From contig DTPJ01000261.1 in the NCBI GenBank assembly GCA_011334435.1, forward strand, positions 1 through 23,402: a DNA stretch of 23,402 nucleotides, in the 5' to 3' direction. Within the stretch, counting starts at the first letter, position 1. Every line of letters starts with the position of its first letter. The stretch is from Candidatus Poribacteria bacterium (GTDB lineage Bacteria; Poribacteria; DTPJ01). The translations under genes were made by a program, and so were the position numbers. The notes below the pieces were generated by a model that was given only the letters and a program-made list of their open reading frames with translations, searched no databases and was not told the DNA's origin. Shown one piece after another: positions 15,196 through 22,943 of the stretch.

Positions 15196-16134
15196 ATGCT
15201 TATTATCAAACGATGTTTATATAACATAAATCTTTGGATAAAAGAATCAAGAGCACCTTTTTTTACAGGTTCTATTATTCCTGTCCTATTAGGGTCTATT
15301 TTAGCTTGGTATGATACATCGTCTTTTTTATGGCTTAATTTCTTGCTGACATTTATCGGAACGGTTTTAATACACGCAGGGACAAATATGGCTAATGATT
15401 ATTTTGATCACGTCTCTGGTTGTGATGAAGCTAATTTAAATCCTACACCATTTAGCGGTGGAAGCAGAATGATACAAAACGGGTTGATCCCCCCTAAAAA
15501 AGTCCTTTATGCCTCTCTAATCGCATTGTCAATCGGAAGCGGTATCGGTCTTTATTTAAATTATGTATCTGAACGAAATATAATATTAATCTTAGGCATA
15601 ATAGGCATATTTTTGGCGTTTTTTTATACAGCAAATCCTTTTAAGATCGCATATAAGACCTTTGGCGAGTTGGCAGTTGGCATAGGATTTGGACCATTAA
15701 TAGTGATGGGTTCATATTATGTCCAAGCACAGAATTTATCCATAAGGGAATTTCTGATTTCCATACCGATAGGAATTCTTATAGCTTTAATTTTATATAT
15801 CAACGAGTTTCCTGACTATGACAGCGATAAACAAGTTGGAAAAAAAACATTAGTTGTAGTCTTAGGAAAACAAAGGGCAATAATTTTATATCATATTTTG
15901 TTATTTATTACATATCTTGCTATAATATTATTGATCGTTTTTAAAGCATTGCCGTATATGTGTTTAATCGCTTTGATCAGTTTGCCTATATCAATAAAGG
16001 CATTTGTTGTATCAAGAAAAAATTTTGATAAAATATATGAATTACTTCCAGCGAACGCTTATACTATCAAATTACATTCTTCCATAGGTTTATTATTATG
16101 TATAGGAGTTATATTAGATAAGATTTTCGGATAA
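15196..16134 (+). CDS. menA: MenA/UbiA-family prenyltransferase (1,4-dihydroxy-2-naphthoate polyprenyltransferase)
   Basis: This 312-aa protein has about eight or nine membrane segments. The two aspartate-rich prenyl-diphosphate motifs of the family are present: GTNMANDYFDHVSGCDEAN (residues 62-80) and YINEFPDYDSDKQVGKKTL (201-219). WIKESRAPFFTGSIIPVLLG (14-33) is the typical MenA opening. It would attach a polyprenyl chain to the naphthoate ring in menaquinone synthesis at the membrane. ATG 15196 is the only usable start, since an in-frame stop lies at 15184-15186, yet no Shine-Dalgarno sequence precedes it because a repeat copy abuts it. The next gene makes the isoprenoid chain. Exact substrate (naphthoate or another quinone precursor) is inferred from neighbours. 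Confidence 0.85.
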   Translation: MLIIKRCLYNINLWIKESRAPFFTGSIIPVLLGSILAWYDTSSFLWLNFLLTFIGTVLIHAGTNMANDYFDHVSGCDEANLNPTPFSGGSRMIQNGLIPPKKVLYASLIALSIGSGIGLYLNYVSERNIILILGIIGIFLAFFYTANPFKIAYKTFGELAVGIGFGPLIVMGSYYVQAQNLSIREFLISIPIGILIALILYINEFPDYDSDKQVGKKTLVVVLGKQRAIILYHILLFITYLAIILLIVFKALPYMCLIALISLPISIKAFVVSRKNFDKIYELLPANAYTIKLHSSIGLLLCIGVILDKIFG

Positions 16135-16147
16135 AGAGGTAAAAAGA

Positions 16148-17134
16148 GTGCGACTTAGAGAAATCTATTCACCTATTAAAAAAGAACTAAACGATGTCAT
16201 TAAGTCATTAGAGCAATTCCTGAATGAGTCAGAAAATAAATTGATCTTGGAGATCAACCGATCTTTGCTTTCAAATCCCGGAAAAAGGTTGAGACCAGCA
16301 TTAGTTTTATTATCCGCAAAAGCAGGATCAGATAATGGTTCATCTAATAATGATAAGCTAATCAAAGTTGCTTCTGCGATAGAGATGATACATTGGGCTT
16401 CTTTGGTTCACGACGATATAATAGACCATGCGTTGATCCGTCATAACAGCCCTAGTATCAATCAAAGATGGGGTTTGGAAGTCTCCATAGCTTTGGGAGA
16501 TTATCTATATTCTAAGGCTTTTGAGATAATAGCAAGTTGTGAAAATATAGATATGCTTTACTATATAAGCAAGGTGACTAGCACAATGTGCGAGGGTGAA
16601 CTTACACAGGTTCGCGCTAGGGAAAATATCTCCTTGATGAAACAACAATACCTATCTATTATAGAAAAGAAGACAGCAAGCTTATTTTCTGCTTCGTGCA
16701 AGGTTGGTGCTATGCTATCTAACTGTGGGGAATTTGCCCAGACAACATTGAAAAATTATGGGCTAAATTTTGGAATAGCTTATCAGATTATTGATGACTG
16801 CATAGACCTAATCGGTGATGCCGATGAATTAGGGAAACCGCCCGGTGCTGATTTTAAAGTGGGCGAATTGACTCTGCCAATATTAAATCTGCTATCTTTT
16901 TCCGAAGATAAAGATAAATTAATACATTTGATAAGCAAAAAAGATGATCAAGACGCATTTCAATTGATAAAAAACAGATTTATTTGCTCAGAACAGGCAA
17001 TTGCTAAAACAAAAGAGGATATTCAAACCTATATTCAAAAAGCTAAAGAAAGCTTGATCAACATAAGAGAGTCAGTTTTCAAGCAAAGCCTTATCTCATT
17101 AGCAGATTCTTTAGCAGAACGTGTAGCTTTTTAG
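16148..17134 (+). CDS. Polyprenyl diphosphate synthase (long-chain trans type)
   Basis: This 328-aa protein starts at GTG 16148 after AGAGG. It has LSNPGKRLRPALVLLSAKAG (residues 41-60), the first aspartate-rich motif DDIID (89-93) in SLVHDDIIDHALIRHN, and the second, DDCID (216-220), followed by LIGDADELGKPPGADFKVGE. These residues bind magnesium and the allylic diphosphate. It condenses isopentenyl diphosphate units into the quinone side chain (heptaprenyl to nonaprenyl class; chain length not determined here). It sits 13 bases after menA, in line with supplying its substrate. Confidence 0.92.
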   Translation: MRLREIYSPIKKELNDVIKSLEQFLNESENKLILEINRSLLSNPGKRLRPALVLLSAKAGSDNGSSNNDKLIKVASAIEMIHWASLVHDDIIDHALIRHNSPSINQRWGLEVSIALGDYLYSKAFEIIASCENIDMLYYISKVTSTMCEGELTQVRARENISLMKQQYLSIIEKKTASLFSASCKVGAMLSNCGEFAQTTLKNYGLNFGIAYQIIDDCIDLIGDADELGKPPGADFKVGELTLPILNLLSFSEDKDKLIHLISKKDDQDAFQLIKNRFICSEQAIAKTKEDIQTYIQKAKESLINIRESVFKQSLISLADSLAERVAF

Positions 17135-17142
17135 GTTAAAAA

Positions 17143-17553
17143 ATGGCAAACATCGCGATTGAAAATGATGATAGCTTTTATAGAACTACAAAATTGGATC
17201 TGATCTTGATAGCTTTAATCCTGATCTTTTCTACACTTTCCATATTTTGGATTAGTGCAGATCAGATCGGACAACCTTTACACTCTAAATCTGCCATAAT
17301 CTATCAGGAAAATGTCAAGGTGAAAGAGATAGATTTGTCAAAAGATGGAATAATATCTATACTAAATGGTAAAATGCAGATAGAAGTTGATAAAGGAAAG
17401 ATCAGGGTTTTAGATTCAGATTGTCCTAATCATAATTGCGTAAAAATGGGCTGGATACAGAACAAAGGGCAAACAATAGTATGTGTGCCGAACCGTGTAT
17501 TAATTGAGATCAAGTCCAAAGAACCTCAATCATTAGATGCAGTTAGCAGGTAA
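17143..17553 (+). CDS. NusG domain II-containing membrane protein
   Basis: This 136-aa protein has one N-terminal transmembrane helix (about residues 18-37) and then a small beta-domain with SDCPNHNCVKMGWIQNKGQ (92-110) and IVCVPNRVLIEI (112-123). This is the NusG domain II family pattern, commonly encoded beside Gx-transporter (so-called heptaprenyl diphosphate synthase component I) genes; here the Gx-type gene starts two bases after its stop. The biochemical role of the family is not established. Three conserved cysteines (94, 99, 114) could suggest redox or metal roles, which is speculation. Confidence 0.8.
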   Translation: MANIAIENDDSFYRTTKLDLILIALILIFSTLSIFWISADQIGQPLHSKSAIIYQENVKVKEIDLSKDGIISILNGKMQIEVDKGKIRVLDSDCPNHNCVKMGWIQNKGQTIVCVPNRVLIEIKSKEPQSLDAVSR

Positions 17554-17555
17554 AA

Positions 17556-18788
17556 ATGAAAGAAGATAATGTATATAAAATAGCATTTTTAGTTTCTATA
17601 TCCTGCATTTTGCAGATCGCTGAATCGCTGATACCGCATCCAATACCGGGATTAAGACTTGGGCTTGCTAATGTTATCACGTTAATTGCATTAGTCACTA
17701 TTGGCTGGAAATCTGCTATTGAGGTGACCTTCTTTCGCACAATACTAAGTTCCTTAATTATGGGGACTTTCCTATCGCCGACTTTTATTTTGAGTTTCTC
17801 GGGTGGAATTGTAAGTGCCTTAGTCATAGCATTGCTTTATCGCTTATCTCGTTTGCATAGACGCTATCATTTAAGCATTGTAGGGATAAGCATCATAGGG
17901 GCTATTTCTCATAACGTAACGCAAATATATGTAGCGTATTTTATACTTGTTAAACATCCGGGGATATTTGTGCTTTTCCCTTGGCTGTGCATCGGAGCTG
18001 TCTTTACAGGCTGGATTACGGGGATTCTTGCAGGAAAAGTATGTCAAAGGCTAAAAGAAACTCAAAAGAATGAGATAATTAATAAAACCCAAACAGATTT
18101 TTCTAACTTTATGACAAAAGATTATGTTTCCAAAAATTCATTTCTCCATCGGTTGCCTGCTGAGTTAAAAATCGCTTTCATTTTCGTTTTATCTATTGCT
18201 GTGCTTATATCTAATAATTTTTGGCTTTATTTAGGATTATTTTTAGCACTAATTATTGTGACATTAATATCACGAATATCCGTCATTTTTCTTTTTTCAA
18301 AGATAAGAAAATATGCTTCTTTATTGCTTATTTCATTTTTGTTTCCTATTTTTCTAAATCATGGAAATAATATCCTTTTTCGTTTATTCTACATTAATAT
18401 TACGGTTGAAGGGATAAAAATAGGTTTAATTTTCGCTATGAGAATAATATTATTGGTAACATCAAGCTCACTTTTACTAAGAACAACTCCTTCCGAAGAC
18501 TTAACGAAAGGCTTAACCAAGATATTATCGCCTTTATTACCTTTTGGTGTTTCTAACAAAAGAATGGCTTCCATATTTTCGTTGTCTTGGATAGCTGTCC
18601 CTTTGTTCTGGGAGATAGCGAGAAATAATATTCATAAAATAAACTGGAAAAAGGCTAAAAATATTCGTAATCTAATGCCCTTGCTTAGCGATTTTATTGT
18701 GACGCTTTACTTAGATACAGAAAGCATATCAAAATCTTGGGAAGAAAATTACATACTTTTGGCAAAAAGGGAATCTGAACTTGATTAG
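17556..18788 (+). CDS. Gx transporter (ECF S-component-like) fused to EcfT-like transmembrane domain
   Basis: This 410-aa protein joins two membrane domains. Residues 1-165 match the Gx-transporter or heptaprenyl diphosphate synthase component I family: ESLIPHPIPGLRLGLANVIT (23-42), SGGIVSALV, and GAISHNVTQIYVAYFIL. Residues about 193-410 match the CbiQ/EcfT transmembrane component of energy-coupling factor transporters: SFLHRLPAELKIAFIFVLSI (195-214), and near 308-350 LRTTPSEDLTKGLTKILSPL followed by a terminal helical region. A charged linker (165-192) joins them. A plausible role is uptake of a small molecule linked to quinone or isoprenoid metabolism. No EcfA ATPase gene is in the window. 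The fusion is in one clean frame. Confidence 0.75.
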   Translation: MKEDNVYKIAFLVSISCILQIAESLIPHPIPGLRLGLANVITLIALVTIGWKSAIEVTFFRTILSSLIMGTFLSPTFILSFSGGIVSALVIALLYRLSRLHRRYHLSIVGISIIGAISHNVTQIYVAYFILVKHPGIFVLFPWLCIGAVFTGWITGILAGKVCQRLKETQKNEIINKTQTDFSNFMTKDYVSKNSFLHRLPAELKIAFIFVLSIAVLISNNFWLYLGLFLALIIVTLISRISVIFLFSKIRKYASLLLISFLFPIFLNHGNNILFRLFYINITVEGIKIGLIFAMRIILLVTSSSLLLRTTPSEDLTKGLTKILSPLLPFGVSNKRMASIFSLSWIAVPLFWEIARNNIHKINWKKAKNIRNLMPLLSDFIVTLYLDTESISKSWEENYILLAKRESELD

Positions 18789-19512
18789 CAATACAATAAA
18801 CAACAATTGGATGCGAAGAATGTTTGATTCTATTCCACAAAGATATGTCCTTCTCAATAAAATTCTCACATTTGGGCAAGATGATCGCTGGCGAGATAAA
18901 TTACTGCAAAACATACAGACAAAAAGTGGAAACAAAATCCTTGATATTTGCACAGGGACAGGCGATCTTGCACTTAAATTAGCCAAAAAATTTCCTAACG
19001 TTGAGATTTATGCGATGGATTTTTCCCCTAATATGTTGCATGAGGCGGAAAAAAGAGCGTATAAAAAAGGCATAAAGGGCATAATTTTTATAGAAGATGA
19101 CTGCACAGATATGGACTTTGAGGATAATTTCTTTGATTCTATAACAATTTCTTTCGGTTTTAGAAATTTATCTTATTCCAAAGAAAATCTATCAAAAGCA
19201 TTAGCGGAAATATACCGTGTTCTTAAATGTGGAGGAAATTTTGCAATATTAGAGACAAGTCAACCTAAAAATATATTTATAAGAAAAGTATTTCATATCT
19301 ACGTTAAAAGAATAGTCCCAATATTAGGCAAACTTATTTCTGGCAAAGGCAAGCCATACGCATATTTAGGCGGATCAATTGCCAAGTTTTTTGACAGAGA
19401 AGAATTGGAAGCGATATTGATTTCAAAGGGTTTTCAAAGGGAAAAGATTATTCCATTTATGTTTGGTGGAATATTGTTATGCATGTTCAAAAAACCTGCT
19501 AATGGTGCTTGA
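18781..19512 (+). CDS. menG: Demethylmenaquinone methyltransferase MenG/UbiE
   Basis: This 243-aa class I SAM-dependent methyltransferase carries the MenG/UbiE signatures: MFDSIPQRYVLLNKILTFGQ (residues 14-33), DICTGTGDLA (55-64), SFGFRNLSY (125-133), a conserved LETSQP segment, and YAYLGGSIAKFF late in the protein. It would perform the final C-methylation of demethylmenaquinone. TTG 18781 is the chosen start because AAAAAGGGA precedes it at a good distance; it overlaps the previous gene by 8 bp. ATG 18811 is an alternative that would drop only 10 residues and keep every motif. Confidence 0.92.
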   Translation: MISNTINNNWMRRMFDSIPQRYVLLNKILTFGQDDRWRDKLLQNIQTKSGNKILDICTGTGDLALKLAKKFPNVEIYAMDFSPNMLHEAEKRAYKKGIKGIIFIEDDCTDMDFEDNFFDSITISFGFRNLSYSKENLSKALAEIYRVLKCGGNFAILETSQPKNIFIRKVFHIYVKRIVPILGKLISGKGKPYAYLGGSIAKFFDREELEAILISKGFQREKIIPFMFGGILLCMFKKPANGA

Positions 19513-19514
19513 TA

Positions 19515-20852
19515 ATGGATAAAATTAGCGATTATATCGGCGAAGGATTTGTAAGTCATATCTGGGAAAGCGGGCATTTCGTCAAATCTAATCTAAAAAC
19601 CAAAGATGGAAGAAAGATTGAGATTTTACATCCGGGACAGTGGAATAATGATGTTGGTGCGGATTTTACCAATGCTATAATAAAAATAGATGGAAAAATC
19701 ATAAAAGGCGATGTTGAGGTGCATGTCCGAAATTCTGATTGGAGCGTTCATCATCATGATAGGGATTTAAGATATAACAATACTATACTCCATGTAGCAT
19801 TATTAGACGGTGGGATCAATTTGCTATCAAAAAAGCAAAATGGAGAACATATCCCTAACCTCATTCTCAGTGACTATCTTGATGGAACGATAAATAAACT
19901 CCTAAAAGCGATAAATGAAAAAAACAGACATACTCAATGCCCTGTCAATATAAATCCAGATATTATTGATCTTGCGGGGATTGAACGTCTAAAAATAAAG
20001 TCCAATGCTATAAATGAACAGATCACTAAAAAAGGTAAGGATCAGGTCTTGTATGAAGGCATAATGGATGCCCTTGGATACTCAAAGAATAGAAAGCAAT
20101 TCTTAGAGTTAGCACAAAAAGTGCCTGTTAGTTTGTTGCTTGGAAAAAAGCCAGAGATAATACAAGCTATACTTTTTGGAACTGCTGGTCTTTTACCTAA
20201 TGCCGAGGATAAAGGCAAGTTTGATAAAGAAACTAATGAATATCTTGATATAATGTTTTCAATATGGGACAAAGTTAAACATCAGTTTCAGGATGAATTG
20301 ATGTTTGCAAATGAATGGAGATTTTTTAGACTAAGACCTGATAATTTTCCTACAAGGAGAATTGCAGGAATTAGCTTCATTTTACATAACCTTGAGCCAA
20401 AAGAAAACTCCCTCTCAGAAAGAATTCTATCGGCTTTTAACGAAGAGACCGAAACAATAGACAAATTATCTATCAAATTGAGAGCAATACTAAAACCAAA
20501 GGCTTATGGATATTGGTCTAATCACTATGCTTTTGGTGGTAGAAGATATGCTCAAAGCGATTTTTTGATAGGGAATGGCAGGGCAGATGATATAATCATC
20601 AATGTTATCTTTCCATTTGCTTATTCCCAAATATTAGGTGACGAAAAATCGGGCGAAAAAGTTATCAAATTATGGGCTAAATATGGCAGATTACAGGATA
20701 ATGCGATAACGAGATACTTTTCCGATCGCATATTCCAAAGCGAAAAAGAGTATCGTTCAATCATCAATTCTGCTTCTCGTCAGCAAGGTTTAATACATAT
20801 TTACAAATCTTTTTGCAGTGTTCACGATTGCCATAATTGCCCGTTTATTTAG
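19515..20852 (+). CDS. DUF2851 family protein
   Basis: I take ATG 19515 (445 aa), two bases after the menG stop; an in-frame TTG at 19509 overlaps that stop. The N-terminal region has HPGQWNNDVGADFTNA (residues 39-54), GDVEVHVRNSDWSVHHHDRD (65-84) and YNNTILHVAL, which I recognise as the DUF2851 pattern. The C-terminus ends with a cysteine cluster (CSVHDCHNCPF). Function is not known. The acidic G-A-D...G-D-V-E-V-H arrangement resembles a PD-(D/E)xK-like nuclease core, but this is a guess. It appears to be the last gene of the quinone operon. Confidence 0.75.
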   Translation: MDKISDYIGEGFVSHIWESGHFVKSNLKTKDGRKIEILHPGQWNNDVGADFTNAIIKIDGKIIKGDVEVHVRNSDWSVHHHDRDLRYNNTILHVALLDGGINLLSKKQNGEHIPNLILSDYLDGTINKLLKAINEKNRHTQCPVNINPDIIDLAGIERLKIKSNAINEQITKKGKDQVLYEGIMDALGYSKNRKQFLELAQKVPVSLLLGKKPEIIQAILFGTAGLLPNAEDKGKFDKETNEYLDIMFSIWDKVKHQFQDELMFANEWRFFRLRPDNFPTRRIAGISFILHNLEPKENSLSERILSAFNEETETIDKLSIKLRAILKPKAYGYWSNHYAFGGRRYAQSDFLIGNGRADDIIINVIFPFAYSQILGDEKSGEKVIKLWAKYGRLQDNAITRYFSDRIFQSEKEYRSIINSASRQQGLIHIYKSFCSVHDCHNCPFI

Positions 20853-20883
20853 GATATTTTGGTTATTCTGAGAGGGGGAGTCT

Positions 20884-22533
20884 ATGATGCAGTCTATAAG
20901 GTTTAAAGTTCTTTTGACCGCTATTGAAAGCTTTATTAAAAATGCTCTAAATGTTCAAGTTAAGGACGAGTTAAATAGTGATTATGGTGGTTTTAGATGT
21001 CCAGATCATCTTGTATGCGAGCCTTGGAGTGCAATTAATACCTTTGCCACAATAGCTATAATTTTCTTAAATCCAAAATCACGATATTATCATTCCTCAG
21101 AACTGCTTAAAAGTATGAAGATGGCTTTGCAGTTTATCAAAAGATCAATTAATGACGACGGATCAATGAATGTGTATTTTTGGGGAGAGATTAGGACAAA
21201 ATCTACTTTGCCTTTTGTGTTAAATACACTTATGAAATCATACAGGCTTTTGGCAAAACATAATATTGATGACGGATTGATAAATGATCTTGGAACACTT
21301 ATTAAAAGATGTATAGAAGTTGTTAAATCATGTCCAATAGAGAACTCTACACAAGGACTGACAATCGCATCTGCATTGATTGATTTTGACAAATTATTTT
21401 TTGATCGCTCTGCTTCTGATAAAGCAATATCTTATCTTTTTGATAGGGTAGATATAAATCACGACGGTATGTATGGGGGAAAAAGTTTGAGTATCAGTAT
21501 GTTGTCAAACGCAATGCTACTTAATATCGCAAAAAAACTCAACAGACCATATATGATTGATTATGTCAGACGAAATCTCAATTTTGTATTGCATAATTTT
21601 AGGCAAGATGGTGGATTCGCATTAGATTACATGATAAATGCTGGAATGGACTATACTAAACCATTGGAATATTCCGTTTGGAAGGAGATGTCTATAATAG
21701 ACCATAATGGTTATTATGCAACTGCTGGTGATATGTTAGTCAGTTCGTTTATTAATAGTATGGAAAATGGTTATATTAATTATCGTCCAAATATGCCTCA
21801 TGTTAATAATAGTTTTAGGGATCATTCAAGATTCTTTTTAACCTCAAACATCGGCGAATTTCTCCTTGTAGAAGATGAGTTAAATAATGAAGGTGTAAGC
21901 AGATTATCTTTGCCAAGCAATTATGTAAAAACCTTTATTGATTCCAACATCGCGAGGTTTAAAAATGGCAAAATGAACGCAATTCTAATGACCGAAAGTG
22001 AAAATTTATTCTCACTTGAAAATGGTCAAGCGGTTATAAGTCATTTCAGAATTAAGTATAAATATTATGGCTATCATATATTTATGCCGAAAAAATTGGA
22101 AATAGCAGGTGGTTCTTATATACTACGGGATTGGTTTTATCATAATAAGGATAGTGAAAACATCGTTGGTATATCGCAGGCAAATCTAATAATCCAAGTA
22201 GAGTTTGTCTATAAGCATGATCATTTTGAGGTTTTAGTCTCTGCAACAGGAGAAAAGGGCATCGCTTTTTTATTGGAGTTCGGCATTAAAAAGATCGGGA
22301 CACTCAGTATTGATAATAAAGAACATATTTTGGGCAACGCTGATCTAATTCCTATGGACGGAAAAGAAGCTACGATAAAAGTTGGCAGTGATATTATAAA
22401 AATCTGCGGTGGCATAGTTCAACATAAGATTTACTGTGACAAGAGTTTATGGGTAAGGGACATTCGGAATGTCAATATAGTTATGACGCCGATTACGCCA
22501 TTTTCTAATAGATTTAATATATTTTGGAAATGA
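20884..22533 (+). CDS. Hypothetical protein, possible alpha/alpha-toroid plus beta-domain architecture
   Basis: I do not recognise this 549-aa protein. ATG 20884 follows the strong purine tract AGAGGGGGAG; ATG 20887 is equally possible. No signal peptide or membrane helix is evident. Residues 1-320 are mostly helical with recurring aromatic and Gly-rich turns (DYGGFRCPDHLVCEPWSAIN, residues 34-53; FRQDGGFALDYM; HNGYYATAGDMLVSSF), a look shared by glycan-processing toroid enzymes. The last 200 residues are beta-rich. The layout recalls heparinase II/III-like or glycoside-hydrolase-like proteins, but I see no diagnostic catalytic motif. It ends two bases before the convergent tRNA-Glu gene. Confidence 0.75.
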   Translation: MMQSIRFKVLLTAIESFIKNALNVQVKDELNSDYGGFRCPDHLVCEPWSAINTFATIAIIFLNPKSRYYHSSELLKSMKMALQFIKRSINDDGSMNVYFWGEIRTKSTLPFVLNTLMKSYRLLAKHNIDDGLINDLGTLIKRCIEVVKSCPIENSTQGLTIASALIDFDKLFFDRSASDKAISYLFDRVDINHDGMYGGKSLSISMLSNAMLLNIAKKLNRPYMIDYVRRNLNFVLHNFRQDGGFALDYMINAGMDYTKPLEYSVWKEMSIIDHNGYYATAGDMLVSSFINSMENGYINYRPNMPHVNNSFRDHSRFFLTSNIGEFLLVEDELNNEGVSRLSLPSNYVKTFIDSNIARFKNGKMNAILMTESENLFSLENGQAVISHFRIKYKYYGYHIFMPKKLEIAGGSYILRDWFYHNKDSENIVGISQANLIIQVEFVYKHDHFEVLVSATGEKGIAFLLEFGIKKIGTLSIDNKEHILGNADLIPMDGKEATIKVGSDIIKICGGIVQHKIYCDKSLWVRDIRNVNIVMTPITPFSNRFNIFWK

Positions 22534-22535
22534 GA

Positions 22536-22610
22536 TGGTAGCGCTACAGGGAATCGAACCCTGGTTTGATGGCTGAGAACCACCCGTCCTGACCCCTAGA
22601 CGATAGCGCC
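22536..22610 (-). tRNA. tRNA-Glu (anticodon CUC)
   Basis: The - strand folds as a 75-base cloverleaf with CCA encoded. The acceptor stem is GGCGCTA/TAGCGCT with a G-U end pair, the D stem is GTCT/GGAC, the anticodon stem is GGTGG/CCATC with loop TTCTCAG, and the T stem is CAGGG/CCCTG with TTCGATT. Bases CTC at loop positions 34-36 read GAG. It lies 10 bases downstream of tRNA-Gln and is probably made from the same transcript. Confidence 0.95.
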
Positions 22611-22620
22611 GCATAGATTT

Positions 22621-22695
22621 TGGCTGCCGGGGAAGGATTCGAACCCTCGATAACATGATCCAGAGTCATGCGTCCTACCACTAGACGACCCGGCA
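22621..22695 (-). tRNA. tRNA-Gln (anticodon CUG)
   Basis: The - strand folds as a 75-base cloverleaf with CCA encoded. The acceptor stem is TGCCGGG/CCCGGCA, the anticodon stem is CATGA/TCATG with loop CTCTGGA, and the T stem is GAGGG/CCTTC with TTCGAAT. CTG at positions 34-36 reads CAG, and the G discriminator base fits glutamine identity. It is the first gene after the promoter at 22727-22755. Confidence 0.95.
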
Positions 22696-22711
22696 ACAAG
22701 CATAATCTCAT

Positions 22712-22747
22712 ATCACCACTTTTGGAATTATATTCTAAAATGGTGAT
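22712..22747. promoter_or_regulatory. 36-bp dyad overlapping the tRNA promoter
   Basis: ATCACCA (22712-22718) and TGGTGAT (22741-22747) are perfect inverted arms, and the symmetry continues inward (CTTTTGGAAT against ATTCTAAAA) with one unpaired base. The dyad covers the -10 box and part of the spacer. It may be an operator or a chance AT-rich palindrome. Confidence 0.45.
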
Positions 22748-22755
22748 TTTGTCAA
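22727..22755 (-). promoter_or_regulatory. Consensus sigma70 promoter for the tRNA-Gln/tRNA-Glu pair
   Basis: On the - strand TTGACA (22755-22750) and TATAAT (22732-22727) are both perfect consensus, with exactly 17 bases between. Transcription would start near 22720, about 25 bases before tRNA-Gln, which suits a strong stable-RNA promoter. Confidence 0.88.
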
Positions 22756-22786
22756 GGCAATTTTCCTCTGATTTCTAATTGATTGA

Positions 22787-22815
22787 TTGACTTAATCTAT
22801 ATTTTATGATATAAT
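22787..22815 (+). promoter_or_regulatory. Near-consensus sigma70 promoter for the 22944 gene
   Basis: TTGACT (22787-22792) and TATAAT (22810-22815) are separated by 17 bases, divergent from the tRNA promoter. A second weaker candidate lies downstream: TTGACA (22849-22854) with TATATA at 22873-22878 (18-base spacing). The leader from the first promoter would be about 120 bases. Confidence 0.7.
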
Positions 22816-22943
22816 TATATAATGGGGATTTATACTTGGTCGTTATTTTTGACAATTTTTAACTTCATCAATTATATAAAAATTCCATAGGCTCATCTTA
22901 ATCATAACAGGAGGGATAGGCGGTTTTTTCCGCATCAGTAATT

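Noticed and set aside
22919..22936. Rho-independent terminator at GCGG-TTTTTT-CCGC
   Set aside because: The T run is in the loop rather than after the stem, the stem is only four pairs, and it lies between a ribosome site and a start codon.
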